From Theristus sp. LFF4_11 (lineage: Eukaryota; Nematoda; Chromadorea; Monhysterida; Xyalidae), in the NCBI GenBank assembly GCA_030248135.1, contig JASANC010004002.1:32698-96697 (forward strand): a stretch of DNA of 64,000 nucleotides. Direction: 5' to 3'. Positions 23,178 through 35,448 of this stretch are shown here, in pieces. The position numbers and the translations under genes were made by a program. Each line of letters opens with the position of its first letter. Position 1 is the first letter of the stretch. The notes beneath the pieces were generated by a model that worked only from the letters and a program-made list of their open reading frames with translations, was not told the origin of the DNA and made no database searches.

Positions 23178-26100
23178 ATGGCGGTCAACGTATACACGAC
23201 GTCGGCGACGACGGAAAATCTGTCGCGCCACGAAATGCTCGCCTGGGTAAACGATTGCCTTCAGTCGACCTTCACGAAAATTGAACAGCTCTACAAGGGT
23301 GACGCTTACGCGCAGCTGTTCGATCTGCTGTTTCCAAGTTCGTGACGGATTTTGCTTATTTTGTTTGATGGGTTTTTGAGCTTTCAATCATTTTCAATCA
23401 TTCAAATTCAATTCAATCATACATTCGCAAAACACCGGGTCCCTTGTGGCTTCATAGCCCGAGATGGTTGATTTTGTGAGATTCTGCTTTCTATGTTCGC
23501 TGAAGTTTTGCACAGACTATAAGATCTGTCTGTGGTAAAACAGCTTCGGCAGTTCTGCCTGGTGTCCGTCGCACTGACGAGCCAGGTGGCACCGCGGTAT
23601 GTCTACCTGGCGAAACCGCAAACAGCGAACTTCTTGTATTCAAAGCCCTGGGCCGGAGAAGAGCCAGATGTAATAAAATTTGTAAAACAAAAAAGTGATG
23701 AATTCAAGGATCAGTAAATAGAGTTCAAAATAATGATTTCTTTGTTCTTTTTAGATGTTGTGCAGATGAAAAAGATTCGATGGAACTCAAAACTCGAACA
23801 CGAATGGTTGAACAACTTCAAGATGCTGAGCACTGCGTTCAAAGAAATGGACGTTGATAAAGTCAGTTCAAAAGTGTTCCAAAACATTTTCTATTTTTCT
23901 GGTATGTTTTTGCGGAAGTTGATATGGAACACTGTCTTTGATGACTCTGACTCATTCGTAACAAGTTTCGTGAAATAACTGGAAATAACTGAGAAGTACA
24001 TTTTTGAGAGAAGGAACCATTGTTCCAGAAATAATCGATCCAACATCACTGAATCCATGAACTGAGAACAAGATTTTTTCGGAAGTTCATGGAGCTCTGT
24101 TGCTGATGACTCATTCCGTTGCAAAAAAAATGTTAAATAATAACGCGCAGGCAAGGCACGATCCATAAATTGAAAAACTGAAATAAAATTTTCCGATGTG
24201 TTTTTTTTTGCTGCAGATAATTCCGACCGAGCGGCTGATCAAGGGCAAATTCCAGGATAACTTCGAGTTTCTACAGTGGTACAAAAAGTTCTTCGACGCC
24301 AATTACGACGGTCACGAGTATGATGCGGTGACGGCACGCGGCGGAGTGGTGTGTGCTTGCTGTTGGCACCACTTTTGTGCCTGTTTGAGAGTTTCGCACT
24401 TTTCCCCACCCTTTTGGCCCTATCTCACTCAATAAAGTCATTTCGGATTGAAACACCAAAAAACATTGTTTCGTCGCTTCACTTTTATTGCACAGTGACG
24501 GTTCTTCGCAGGACTCCACATAAGCTTTAGTTTATGAAGCTCAGCGGTGTCTCGAATTGGAAGCAGTTTTTCCCCAGTGCGCTTTTTTTTTAATTTGACC
24601 GTTATCAATTGAAGAGAAGTGGGATATTGCTGAACAGTCTGCTTAGCGGTGTTTAGCAGTGTGTAGAAGACCATCTAATTAAAACGGTTGCTTACTTAAC
24701 CATTTAACTCAGCTAATCACATGATCACATCCAATTCAAACAATAGGTAATACTGGACGGACTACAGTCTATAACTCTATAACATATCCAACTAGCTGAT
24801 TGGTTGATGATCTCCTGATGCCTTCTTTCTGTGCAAATCAAGCTCCGCCTCCAACAGCAACATCTGCACAGAATGCATGCGTCACGTGATCACCAACCAA
24901 TCCGCTAGTAAATGGATATTTTGTAGAGTTAGACTGTACCAAGCTTTTATAAAACTGGTTTCTCCTGGCGGGTTGTAATTCAGCAAATCACATTTTGTTT
25001 CACTAAGCCGCTTCCGACCGTTTCAGCCGTTACCCGCAGACACGCCGAGCGGCGGCGTGGGCGGAGCGAGCAGAATGCCGCAGAGGTCCGCGATGGCGCC
25101 ACGGCGGGCCGTGCCCGCATCGACCACCAGGCCCGCCGGTACACGCTCATTTTTTGTGCAACATGCCGTTTCTGTTTTTTTTGTTCTTTTGGTTTCTCGA
25201 CGGCTTTTCGACAAACAGGCCAGCACTCGCATCTTTTTTGTTTGTTTCCACATGATAGTGCGACAGACAACATTATGGATCATATATGATCTCCGCGATT
25301 ATTATTGGTTGAACTGTTTGTATTTCTCCCAAATCCGAACTCACCAAAGTTTTCAACTTTCGTGTTGCCGAAGTCGACGCGCGCAAATTGGGCGTTGTTC
25401 AAAGTAAAACGAAACGACGAAACGAATCGTCTCTCTGCATCTGAGTCTGATCTGGAGGGGCCTCTGCAGTTCGGCGCCTGCCAACGTCAGATGCAGAAGA
25501 AGATTGGATTGGCTTAATGGCCTGTCTCGCTCATCCGTGAAGTGTCCCCTACCTACCTCACAAAACAATAAAAACTATCACAAACGCGAAAATCAAACGA
25601 TCAGCCTGCAAGTTTTTTAGAACTGAAAAAATCGACGAGCGGTGGAATCGCGGGCGGAACAACGAGAGGCAGAGGGGCTGGCGGCGGTCCGAGGGTGTCG
25701 GGGGGCGCCGTCGACGGAGCTCAGGTGACCGCGCTGAAACAGGACCTGGCGAATGCGAAGCAAGAGGTAACGAAAGCAGAGATCGGCGATTTTTCAATTT
25801 GTTCGTTTATTTTGTGTTTTTTCAATGTTCGTTCTTCAATGTGAAAATACAGTTTCCCTGCGAAAACATGACGCGACACAAAACTCGACTGCATGCAGTT
25901 TTTTATTCGCGCCAAAATTGTTTATGAAATCGGAGGTACAGTTTGACTGCCGATGAGGTTTCGCCGATCTGCAACATGGTGATTTCGCTCAGCCAATTGC
26001 GTTTTCATGTCTGAAAAAAACGTAACAACTTCCCATATGACGACCCTCTTCGAATTCCACCTGTCAACACGCCATTTTTCCACTCGAAATTAGCAAACCC

Positions 26101-26897
26101 GGCTTCCATTGCAGCTGCAAAACTACGAGTCGCTAATCGAGTCGCTCGAGAAGGAACGCGACTTTTATTTCGGCAAACTTCGACAGCTCGAGATCATCTG
26201 CCAGGAGGGCGAGGGCGACGGTCACGTCGACGCGAACAAAGTGCTCGAAGTGTTGTACGCGACGGAGGTGGGTGAAGCGAAGGTATTATTTCGATGGGTG
26301 CGCAGTTTTTCTTTTGCTGTGGGTACAACGGTTTTGCGGTTTTCTTGGCGTAAAATTCTCTCTCGGATTTGGTGTTGTGGCGGTGGTGGTTGTGCACTTT
26401 AAATTGCTTGATTTTCTATGAACGGAAACGAGGTATTTGGAAAGCGACCACGCGACTTGGAATTGACTTCGTTGTTTCGATGCGATATATATCCAGTCTC
26501 AGCAACCAGCAGCAAGCATTGCATGCCGGAAGTATGAGTCAGAGTTCAGACAAATGTATCCAATGAAATAAAAAAGTGTGAAACGTTTGAAGAAAATCAC
26601 TCTTCTTCAAAGCATCACGTTCAAACAAAACCAATGGTTTCGTCAGTTTAAAGTTCGACTCACATCTTCATGGTCATGTCTTGCAAAAAGACACTGTGGG
26701 TGGCAAAGAGTCATTTGAGTGAATATAATATCACAAAAATATGTTTTAGCGACGGCACATGTCATTGAATTGTGATGAATAAAATATGTAATTACAGAGA
26801 AATAATAAAGAATAATAAACTTCAGGAAGGATTCGCACCGCCCGAAGACGATGTTGAGGGCAATGGCACTGCAAATGGGGCGAACGAGGAATATTGA
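23178..26897 (+). CDS. MAPRE1: Microtubule plus-end binding protein EB1 (MAPRE family)
   Basis: Tracks growing microtubule plus ends and recruits CAP-Gly and SxIP partners. Exons 23178-23337, 23755-23861, 24217-24348 (donor at 24345 also possible), 25027-25138, 25621-25766, 26115-26267, 26826-26897; phases join without conflict to give about 293 aa (human EB1 268). The calponin-homology domain (about residues 1-132) opens [20 protein letters not shown] and contains [14 protein letters not shown] and [21 protein letters not shown] Ser/Thr/Gly/Pro-rich linker (exons 4-5) follows, then the C-terminal coiled coil/EB domain with [19 protein letters not shown]. The protein ends in EEY, the tail that binds CAP-Gly domains. 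The family is certain; orthology to MAPRE1 rather than MAPRE2/3 cannot be fixed, and invertebrates often have one gene. Next downstream on the same strand is CEP43. Confidence 0.96.
23545..23630 (-). repeat. tRNA-like relic in EB1 intron 1
   Basis: The minus-strand reading 'tttcgccaggtagacataccgcgg' parallels the tRNA-like segment at 31312-31392 ('tttcgcctggtaagcgtgtaccgcgg'). It is too decayed to be a gene and probably belongs to a second tRNA-derived repeat family. Confidence 0.4.
24763..24938. mobile_element. MITE family M ('GCTGATTGGTTG'), complete copy in EB1 intron 3
   Basis: Ends TACAGTCTATAACTC and GAGTTAGACTGTA, with subterminal 'agctgattggttgatga' facing 'tcaccaaccaatccgct'. Flanking TA at both ends would fit a Tc1/mariner-type TSD. 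Related copies or halves lie at 34540-34635, 42430-42592 and 44030-44222. Non-coding; the ends contain CCAAT boxes. Confidence 0.7.
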
Positions 26898-28100
26898 TGT
26901 CGCAATTTGTAGCCGCATTTTTGTTCCGTTTATTCGTTCCAACCATTTTTATAGCAACAACAACAATTTTCTTGTAAACGTTCCTTGTTGCTGCTTGTTT
27001 TTGCGCTGTTTTTTTGTAAGAACTGGGATCGGTAAATTGATTTGCTCGTGTTGAGGGACTGATTGAAACAATGTCAAACTTTGCTTTCTTGGAATGTTTT
27101 TTCATCTTCATGAGTCTTCGAGGAATGAGTCAATGTGTTTTTTGTTTTCATTTATTGATTGGTATGTTTACGATACGTGTATGTATGTAGAGCCAACGCT
27201 ACCGACTGCAATTGCATTCGTGTGTTTTTTCCGTGGTGAACATTCTTGTGCTGGCTCTGGCTGTTTGGTTGGTGTGTTTTGGATGCGAAAATATTGATTG
27301 GTTGAAAATTGCAACATTGAATCGTTTACAACCAATGGGAACCGAAGTTTTTTGGGCACGCACAAGAAAGAACATCACTCATTTGCCAGTGTACATCGTA
27401 TTTACATGTTCGTGTTTTTACGTTTTCCTGTAACTTTTATTTTGCAAGTGGTGATTTTGTGATTTTTAGCCGGTAATTGTGTTTTTCGACGCATAACAAG
27501 CAACGTTTTGAGATGTCCGCACAGTCACATTTGAATCAGACGAATTTTGGCATTTATTATTGTGTGTTTCATGTTGTTGCGGTTTGGCTTGCTTGAAAGT
27601 AGTTGCTTTTTTAGAATCTGAGCTTTCTTGGTGGACAACAGTGCAAACAAACGGTGATTGGCTGGTTCCTGGTTCCCCCATATGATCTCGGATTCTAATT
27701 AAAGCGAAAATTCGCGGTTTTTCTCTTTTGTTTCTTGTGCAGTGGTTGACTGGAAACTGTTGTTTGATGCTGTTGATTTTTGATTGCCTAAGAGATACAT
27801 AATACAAGTGCTGCTTTTTTGGTTGTTCTCGCCAGATGTCTTTATTTCCGTTGATTGATTCAAAAGAACACAGAGTATACCCGTGATATGTGCATTGAAT
27901 TGAACGTCAGTGCTTTTTTGTGTGAGTCCGGCTCTTGAAACCTGTCAGATTGAAGGAGACTTTGGGGTTGATGCAACACACACGCCCGTGAAGTGCGTTG
28001 GTCGTCTGCAATTGACAAGTTTCAGTGTTGGATTTTTGTAGACTTAAAAAAACAAACAAATGCATCGCTGGAAATACGGCTTTTTTGTGTCAACTCGTCA
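26898..28100. other. Region downstream of EB1 without a supported gene
   Basis: AT-rich with short ORFs. A minus-strand reading at 27807-27466 (113 codons) has mixed composition but no family match or splice context. This stretch presumably holds the EB1 3' UTR at its left end. Confidence 0.45.
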
Positions 28101-28102
28101 TA

Positions 28103-29434
28103 AGGCCCATTTAGCCGTCCGGACGTTGACGCACGTCGCCGTACAGACAGACACGGACGCATAAACGATGACGTGAGATGAAGTGACGTGCCGCATGGTT
28201 TTAGAATTTTTGCTCGTTTATGCGTCCGTACGGCGACGTGCGTCGACGTGCAGACAGATACGGACGCATAAACGATGACGTGCCGTGAAGTGACGTGCCG
28301 TGACGTGCCGGATGGTTTTAGAATTTTTGCTCGTTTATGCGTCCGAACGGCGACGTGCGTCGACGTGCAGACAGATACAGACGCATAAACGATGACGTGA
28401 CGTGCCGTGACGTGACGTTGCATTTTAGGTTCTGCCCTAAAAAGCCGTACGTCAGCGAGCAAAATTCAATCAAGTTGTGTGCCAAATTGAAATTGAATAT
28501 ATGCGACAACAACCAATTTTGACTGGAGAATGGAGATTGCAACTCAAATTCGAAACAACCCACCGATTCAAGTCTTTTGAAATTTCGTCTTTCGCTCAAA
28601 TCTTTTGAGCAGTTCATTGAATGCAGAGCAGAAGAACAGGCTTGAAAACACATTGTGTTTTTCAACAGTGCGCGTGCACAAATGGTTTGCTGCGGCTGCA
28701 CAATTGCTTTGCAGCAATAACATGGACTATACAGCCAGCAGCAACCATGACACCATGGCGCAGTGGTTCGTTCAGGGTTCGACTCTCAGAATGTGCAGAT
28801 GAATTTTTTGCATTTTTTTGCCGCACGACAAATTCTTTGGTGTTCTGTGGATTGCTATGATTTCAAAACAAAGTCACTCACAAATTTGCATCCAGCCCTT
28901 TAGGCTCTGTTATTTTGTTGTGAATAGCCAGGGAATAAAAGCTAAACTGCTGACATTTTTGTTTGAGAATACAGAAAATAATCAGAAAAAAATGTCTCAT
29001 TTCAGGACGATAGTGAGTGAGCATGTGCTCACAATGAAGAACAACAAAAGTAAACAAAATTGAAAAAATGGAACTTTGACGCACGGCTTTTTAGGGGAGA
29101 ACCTAAAACCATCCGGCACGTCACGTCATCGTTTATGCGTCCGTATCTGTCTGAACGTCGACGCACGTCGCCCTACAGGAGCATAAACGAGCGCGAGTTC
29201 TAAAACCATCCGGCACGTCACGGCACGTCACGTCACGTCACGTCATCGTTTATGCGTCCGTATCTGTCTGAACGTCGACGTACGTCGCCGTACAGGGGCA
29301 TAAACGAGCGCGAGTTCTAAAACAAGACGTGTCGTGCCGTGACATGCCGGATTGCTGTTTTTTGCAGCATAAACGAGGTTTGACGTGACGTGACGTGCCG
29401 TGCCGGATGCAAATACGGACGGCTAAACGGGCCT
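28103..29434. mobile_element. Foldback element with tandem-repeat arms (3-bp TSD)
   Basis: Termini AGGCCCATTTAGCCGTCCG and CGGACGGCTAAACGGGCCT, flanked by ATA on both sides (28100-28102, 29435-29437). Each arm (about 28103-28430 and 29100-29434) is built from roughly 120-bp units containing 'tttatgcgtccgta', 'cgacgtgcgtcgacgtgc' and runs of 'gacgtgccgt'; the arms are inverse complements. The 680-bp centre has its own inner inverted ends ('ccctaaaaagccgtacgtc' at 28435 and 'gacgcacggctttttagggg' at 29078). ORFs across the arms merely read the repeats. Confidence 0.8.
28735..28800 (+). repeat. tRNA-like fragment inside the foldback centre
   Basis: An A-box-like TGGCGCAGTGG is followed after a short gap by a B-box-like GGTTCGACTCT. 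The anticodon arm is missing, so this is not a functional tRNA. It is probably a decayed tRNA or SINE piece. Confidence 0.35.
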
Positions 29435-29437
29435 ATA

Positions 29438-31102
29438 GTCGCTTTGTTGTTGTTTGTTTGTTTTTACGCTGTTTCGAACACACACGCACACACATGATGA
29501 CAAGCAGGTTTTTGATCAAGATACATTTTTTTGTTCAAACGTCCTGATTGGCTAACGTAACAAGCAGCGGAACCAATGACGTCATGGTGTGGGTGGATGG
29601 GTTCAACTGTTTTTTTTTATTATCGGTTTACCCGATCAAGTCACCATGCTATTGTACTTGAATAAACGCCTTAAACCACACGACTGAAAAACACGCGCGC
29701 ACAAATTCCCCACGAAACCAGATTCTGAAATATTCGAATTTACGGCGGTATTTTTTCGCTTGATTTACTTTTTTTTATTTTTTGAATCTGTATTTCATGC
29801 ATAAAAATGTTTACACAAAATTACTATTAGTGTTGTGAGCTTTTTTATTGTCTCAGTCATTGTGAGTTGTCGTGATTGTTTTCATTGATTTTTCATTTTT
29901 TGCCATCGGGAAGAGGGAATACCATCACAGTAACATATGCACGTGTGTGATTTCGCCACAATCTTAATGTTTTGTATCGTCCAAAATAATCATTGAAAAT
30001 GATGGAGACAATAAATAGTGTTAATAGGAATAATTTCAGTTGTTGTTGTCATATTTTTTTTCTGTTTTATTTCAATAATACCGTAATACCTGCAGTGAGA
30101 TCGTGCCGAGACCTCGCTGACACCCACAGTTTACGTATTACTTACTGTATTACGTTGAATCAAAATGATATGGTTTCATTGCTGTTGATGGTTTCTTGAA
30201 TTTCGACTTTTGACTGGTCAGTGCAATGGATCACACGGTTTCGCTTCATGCTCCTGCGGATTCCCAGTATAAAGACAACGCCACAAGCTTAAAAAACTTG
30301 TTGAAACACATGTTTAGTATTGCACTTTGTTAGATTTATGAAAGTTCAGTGTTTACAGTGGTATTTTCTCCCAACTGGGGTTTTGAGATTTATGTGAAAT
30401 GTTCGAATGTTTCATTCGCATGACATTTTAGTGAATGAATTGTGTTTTATGTGATTTCTCGCCCGCTCGCAAAACCTGCTTTCTTTGAGACCCCATCTTT
30501 TTGAAAACAATTGAGAGATAACTTTTGAAAAGAATTTCTGAACATTGCCCGTCGTGAACCGCAACCACCCCATGCTCAGCCCCTGTGTCAGTTGTTGTTT
30601 TGTGCTCGTATTGTTTTTTTATTTATCTCTAAATTGTATCGTTTTCATTGTCAATATTGATTTTTCAATCTATGTGTATTCTTTCAGAGATCCGTACAGT
30701 GTTGCGTTTTCCATTGCTGGTTTGCACGCCATACTTATTTGGTCAATGCAATAATATTAAAATTGAAAATTGAGTAAAAGTGCGTAAGCTTGATTTGTGC
30801 GAATTCGCTCTTGATTGGAGTGTTTCGTTTTCAACAGTTGCTCACCGCACGATGCATTTGAATCCGGGCGCGGTTGATTGGTCTCAAACCAACGTATGCG
30901 TTGTTCGACCAATCAGCGTGCACCAATTCGAAAGCCGCATCGTGTCGTGTGTGGTCGACTGTTTTTTCTGTACGAGAGTACGTTCACGGTCTCTCCACTC
31001 CACAGCTGCTCAAAGCTCACGGAGTGATATTTGGACAAAGCTGATTGTAATATTGTCCTGCGCTCGGTTCGGGGGGAACACAAAAAAATTTATATGGTCA
31101 GA
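29438..31102. other. Intergenic stretch before CEP43
   Basis: AT-rich with no protein-like exon. The last 200 bp before CEP43 have CCAAT/ATTGG pairs (for example 'gattggtctc' at 30876 and 'accaatcagc' at 30909), which may be promoter elements. Nothing else is supported. Confidence 0.4.
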
Positions 31103-34100
31103 ATGGCTGACGGAGAAGACGAGGACGCCACGTTTCGTGACACACTCATCCGCGCGCTCACGGAGGCCGGCACGTTGGCGAGCATAAAGGTCGGGCGGCA
31201 GTTTGGAATAATTTTTTTTAATTTCCTCACACGTGCCAGCGGTGCTAGTTTGTTGTGTGTTTATCTGTTCAACATTTCAACATAACATCCGTCTGTGCTG
31301 ATCAGTTTTTGTTGGGCTGTGAACCCGGGACTTGTACTAACGAGCCTGGGCGCCCGCGGTACACGCTTACCAGGCGAAACCGCAAGAAACGCTGCTTGCA
31401 CCGCAAGTTGTAATGTCTGATGGATTACAGCTCACGACACACAAATGTGAGAGATATAAAGTTGTACGACATTGAAAACATGCGCTGCAGAAAGGACTGT
31501 GTCAAGACCCCCTAAGGTTTTGGCATCTCTCTGGACCCCCCCCCCCCACCCAGGCAAATCCCCCCAAATTTTGGCGGACCTCCCTCGGATTCGCTAAAAA
31601 TCGGGTTCGACCCCTGGTTTTCGAGAAAAAAATTACGGTCTGTTTTGAAACTTCGTTTTTCGAATCTTGGCAACAATTTTTTTTAGTTTGTTCTTCAGGC
31701 ACAACTGCGGGCGGCCGTTTATCTGGCATGCGAGGACTTGGAACAACTAAAACGGCGGCAGTCACTGGAATTGGATGAGAATGCCAAACACCTGCTGCAA
31801 TCTGAAACTGGTAAAAGTGATTGTCGCGAGATGGGAGCACATGGTTTTTCCACAGTCTAACTCAACAACATAGGGCACAGCATTCCATGTACAGCATGCA
31901 CGCATCAGCCAATCACGTTGGATATAGAGTTAGACTGTGCTTCTGCTGTGGTACAGTGCAATGTAGCACAATTTTGATTCCAACGCACTGGCACCGGCAC
32001 GTATACAGAACGGTGAAGCAGAGAAAAATTCAAACGTTTTTTTTTCGGAATTGTGGATAGACGACGTCGCTGATTGGTTGCATCCGCAAACACGCATCTG
32101 ATCAGCATATTAGATGTGACTTGTTTTTCAAAGAAGACTGTCCGGATATTTGAACTCATTTTGAACTCTGCTTTGATTTCAAAGCGTTTTTTGTGTTTCA
32201 CTTCGAAAAATACTGATGGATCACAGTTTTTTTCAACAAGGTCTCATCTGCACGTCGCTGATGCGTGATGCTCTGGAGGGACTCCAACTAAACTCAACGT
32301 TAGCCGTGTTCGACTGTGAAGTCGCTCAGTTTCAGGTTCGACATTTAGCGAGTTTCGTTCACTTCTTGAAGAACTTTCTCTTTTTCCGTTCTCTTCATTG
32401 CTCTTTCAAACTGTTTAGTCAGCTGATTCGTTGGCGCACTGAACCTGAACAACCAATCAGAATCAGATTGCTTGAGTTTGTTATAGTGATGCTTGAACTT
32501 TTCGTGTTCCGACAACAGTTTTTCAGGTTTGGTAACGGTACAAAAATCAAAATTTCTTGCAAGCAATTAAAAAAACGGTTCTTTATCAGTCTTCCATTTC
32601 AAGCTGGACACCATACAACGAGAACACTTCGATCGAAAACAGTTGGTCGAGCGTTTGTTGACGGGCGATTCCGGCAGACAAGAAAACAACGGACCACCAG
32701 AGAGTCTCCCGATTCTGATACGGCTGATCGGTGAACGACTTTCAGTGGAAGGGGACAATCAGAACAGTGAACAGATTGGACAGACGAAGACAAAACTGAA
32801 TATTGGCCATCGTTCGCACCAGAACGAGTCAGCGACATCGAGCAATGCCGCCGCTGAGAAAACTCTGCTCAATACCGAATCGCTGATTGGTCGACGTCGC
32901 CATGGTGATGACGATGACGAGGTTGACGACGTCATGGACGAGAAGGCCGTGGACGAACTCGCGCTCTCATCCAGCGGCGGGAAATCAAAAACAGCCGCCA
33001 GAATCAACGGTCTTGCGAGGTTGGCGGCAATTCCGGTTTTTTACGGATTTCCGACTTTTCGTCACTCACTCGGTCAAGAATCAGAAATTCGTTCGATCAC
33101 AGTTTTTTCAACGAAACTAAAAGAAAAAACCGTTTTTTTATGAAATTTATTTTCAGCAACAAATCATCATTGGACGACTCGCCCCGTCAACGTTTGCCAT
33201 TGGTGACGCCACTAAGCACGGGCGAAAATCGCGCCTCTGCTTTGGGACACTTGCCACCGATATTGCCAGCCGGCAGTGCAGCGAACGCCGTTTCGCCATC
33301 CGGCTTAGCAAAGATGCTGTCGTTGTCGCGGGCCAGCAGTTGGTTCATTTGATTTTTTATTTTATTTTTAGGATTCTTGTTTCATTGATAGTCTTCCCAG
33401 ACAAGCACTTGCGAATTCTGACAGAATCAAATGATGATATTCAAAACCGATTGACAGGAATACACAGTTTTTTTAAATGAAGTATTCAAATTTTTCAATT
33501 TGCAGCTGATTGGTTTTAAAATTTGAGTTGGTTTTAAAAAGGTGGACAACAAGGTTTGATCGACATTGTACTGTTTTCTTGTTCATTTTCTTGTCAATTA
33601 ATAAGCTTTAAACGCAAGCTTTCGCGACTGAAGTGGTTGCAAGAGGGACACATCACTGATGAGGCCACCCATCTTCTGCATCTGATGTTGGCCAGGCCGA
33701 AATGCAGAGAACCACCATGCAAATTGGTTGGCGTTCACAAAATCAATGCAGCTTTCGACGAATCACCGTCGAGCACCACGACACCGCCGTCGTCGTCGTC
33801 GCGTTCCGGTGGCCGGCGGCAGCGAGCGGTGCCAATGAAGACGAAAACCGAACAACAACAACGAGAACACGGAGTAGACGAGGGAGAGAGCGACGATGAC
33901 GAAGAGACGACGGAGACAAAAAGCGAAGCCGCGAGTGGGCACGAGGTGGCCAGCGTGAAATCGTCTGCGAGATCTGAGCCTGAGCCCGCATCGGCAATAA
34001 CCGCCGAGAAACGGGACGCACCGAAACACGGATCGGCCGGTGACGCCGGTGTCTTCCGCAAAGTCACACCGCGAGGTCGGCGCCAATTATTTCCGTTTTG

Positions 34101-34515
34101 TTTTGTTTCCCGGTTAGGACCGGACAAGCTCATAGCTCGGTAAAGCTCAAATTCTGAAAGCACTCAGTTTTCTGGCGTGCTTTTTTTCAGTCAGTAGTAG
34201 GTGTTACCTCTGAAGTGCCTGAACGCTGCACGAAAGTGCCTCTATTTTGAAACAAAATGCGCGCGCGAATTTTTTAATTGTTGACCGTTTTTCGACCGCA
34301 TGCCACGATCGTCTGTGTTACAAATGGCGAGAGTGCCATCCAATGTCCATTGAAAGCGCATTTCAAATCTTTTTCCATTCACACGCAAATTTTGGTGTTT
34401 TTTTGCTGCAGATCAATCGCAAGAGAGCGTCAGCGAAGAGATCGTGGAGGACCTTGAGGTGGACGACTTGTTGCGGTCGGCGCGCAGCAACGCGAGCACC
34501 ATCAACAGTTTTTGA
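31103..34515 (+). CDS. CEP43: FOP / CEP43 (FGFR1 oncogene partner), centrosomal protein
   Basis: Anchors microtubules at the centrosome and works with CAP350 and EB1; also needed for ciliogenesis in vertebrates. Exons 31103-31189, 31699-31810, 32241-32335, 32604-33019, 33157-33338, 33752-34075 (donor at 34048 also fits), 34412-34515; phases are consistent, giving about 430-439 aa (human 399). Exon 1 FRDTLIRALTEAGTLASIK and exon 2 AQLRAAVYLACEDLEQ match the FOP N-terminus. Exons 2-3 form the LisH dimerisation region (NSTLAVFDCE where human has DFTLAVFQPE). Exon 4 starts with the following helix, then turns acidic and low-complexity. The last exon has SVSEEIVEDLEVDDLL, matching the conserved C-terminal ISIGEEIEEDLSVEIDD segment. 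In-frame ATGs at 31031 and 31094 exist; 31103 matches the family best. Exon 5-6 borders are the least certain. Confidence 0.92.
31312..31392 (-). repeat. tRNA-derived relic in CEP43 intron 1
   Basis: The minus-strand sequence has an A-box-like TCGCCTGGTAAGCG and a B-box-like GGGTTCACAGCCC at roughly tRNA spacing. A sister fragment lies at 23545-23630. Cloverleaf pairing is imperfect, so a SINE or tRNA pseudogene is more likely than an active gene. Confidence 0.45.
31851..31941. mobile_element. Short MITE in CEP43 intron 2
   Basis: Perfect 13-bp inverted ends CACAGTCTAACTC / GAGTTAGACTGTG around about 65 bp. The ends match family M (24763-24938), so this may be an internally deleted relative. 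Confidence 0.6.
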
Positions 34516-34539
34516 GTGTGGTCTATTCGTTGGAACCTG

Positions 34540-34635
34540 AGTGGGGGTGTAACCAACACTCGAACACTCGAAACTCCAAATTATCGGCAATCAGCTGATT
34601 GGTTGGTGAGCACGTGTGATGCATGCTTTCTGTGC
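34540..34635. mobile_element. Half of a family M MITE, 3' of CEP43
   Basis: Contains 'ggcaatcagctgattggttggtga' and 'gcatgctttctgtgcaggcat', the left half of family M; the inverse half is missing. It begins about 25 bp after the CEP43 stop and so may lie in its 3' UTR. Confidence 0.55.
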
Positions 34636-35448
34636 AGGCATCAGGCAAATATTTTTTTGATATTCCTTTATTGCACTGATTTCAGTTGGTTGTGGCCTGA
34701 TCCCGAACAAAGCGCACAAACATTCAGTTGGCTTGGCACTTAACTAAAATTTTGCACAAGCACAATCCCTCTCGTTAAAAAAACACGGCTGTGAAAAATT
34801 TGTATCCCAATTGAATTTTGCTCATTTTTGTGCGTAGTCTGCTCGGATTGTAAATCAATTTCATAAGAATTCACCGATTTTAACGTTTGTGTCTTCACTG
34901 TTTTACGTCGTTACCGATGATTTGTTTCCCATGACCAAAATGAGCGATTTTTATACGGTATTTGCGATTTTCTACATGAAATGCATCGAATGTCACACTA
35001 ACAGTAGCTTCTCTAGATGAAAAGTGAATCATGTGATAAAACCTAGGAAAAAATACGAATCCATAGTTGTGGCGTTTTTTTCAAATTTTCCTAGATTTTG
35101 TCGTGTTCACTTCGCTGACGTCAAAAAACCTCACTGCGCGAAATGTCAAACCAAACACACCATACATGAAGCATTGCAGTGTTTTGTAATGTCCCGCCGA
35201 TTACGAAATACCGCAAATCCAGTTCAACAATGAATTGCCGATGATCCGAAACCCAAAAATTACAACGACATGTGTGAATGAAGTGAACTCAAATAAACGA
35301 CGACAATAACGAAAATACTTTCCAAACTGCTTTGGCATTCGGTACCTAAAACTGAATGTATCATCAACAGCGACTCAAGTGTATCATCAAATGTTCAAAA
35401 GCGTGCATCTAAGAATAAATAAAGCTTTACTTCAGTGGACGTCAGCCG

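Noticed and set aside
28022..28462. 146-codon ORF with repeated VYASVSVCTSTHVAV
   Set aside because: Reads the tandem units of the foldback arm; repetition is DNA-level.
28100..29440. CRISPR-like spaced repeats
   Set aside because: Repeats are inverted between arms and part of a foldback transposon in a eukaryotic genome; no unique spacers of even length.
33735..34163. Minus ORFs of 92-142 codons over CEP43
   Set aside because: Shadow of the acidic, low-complexity CEP43 exon on the plus strand.
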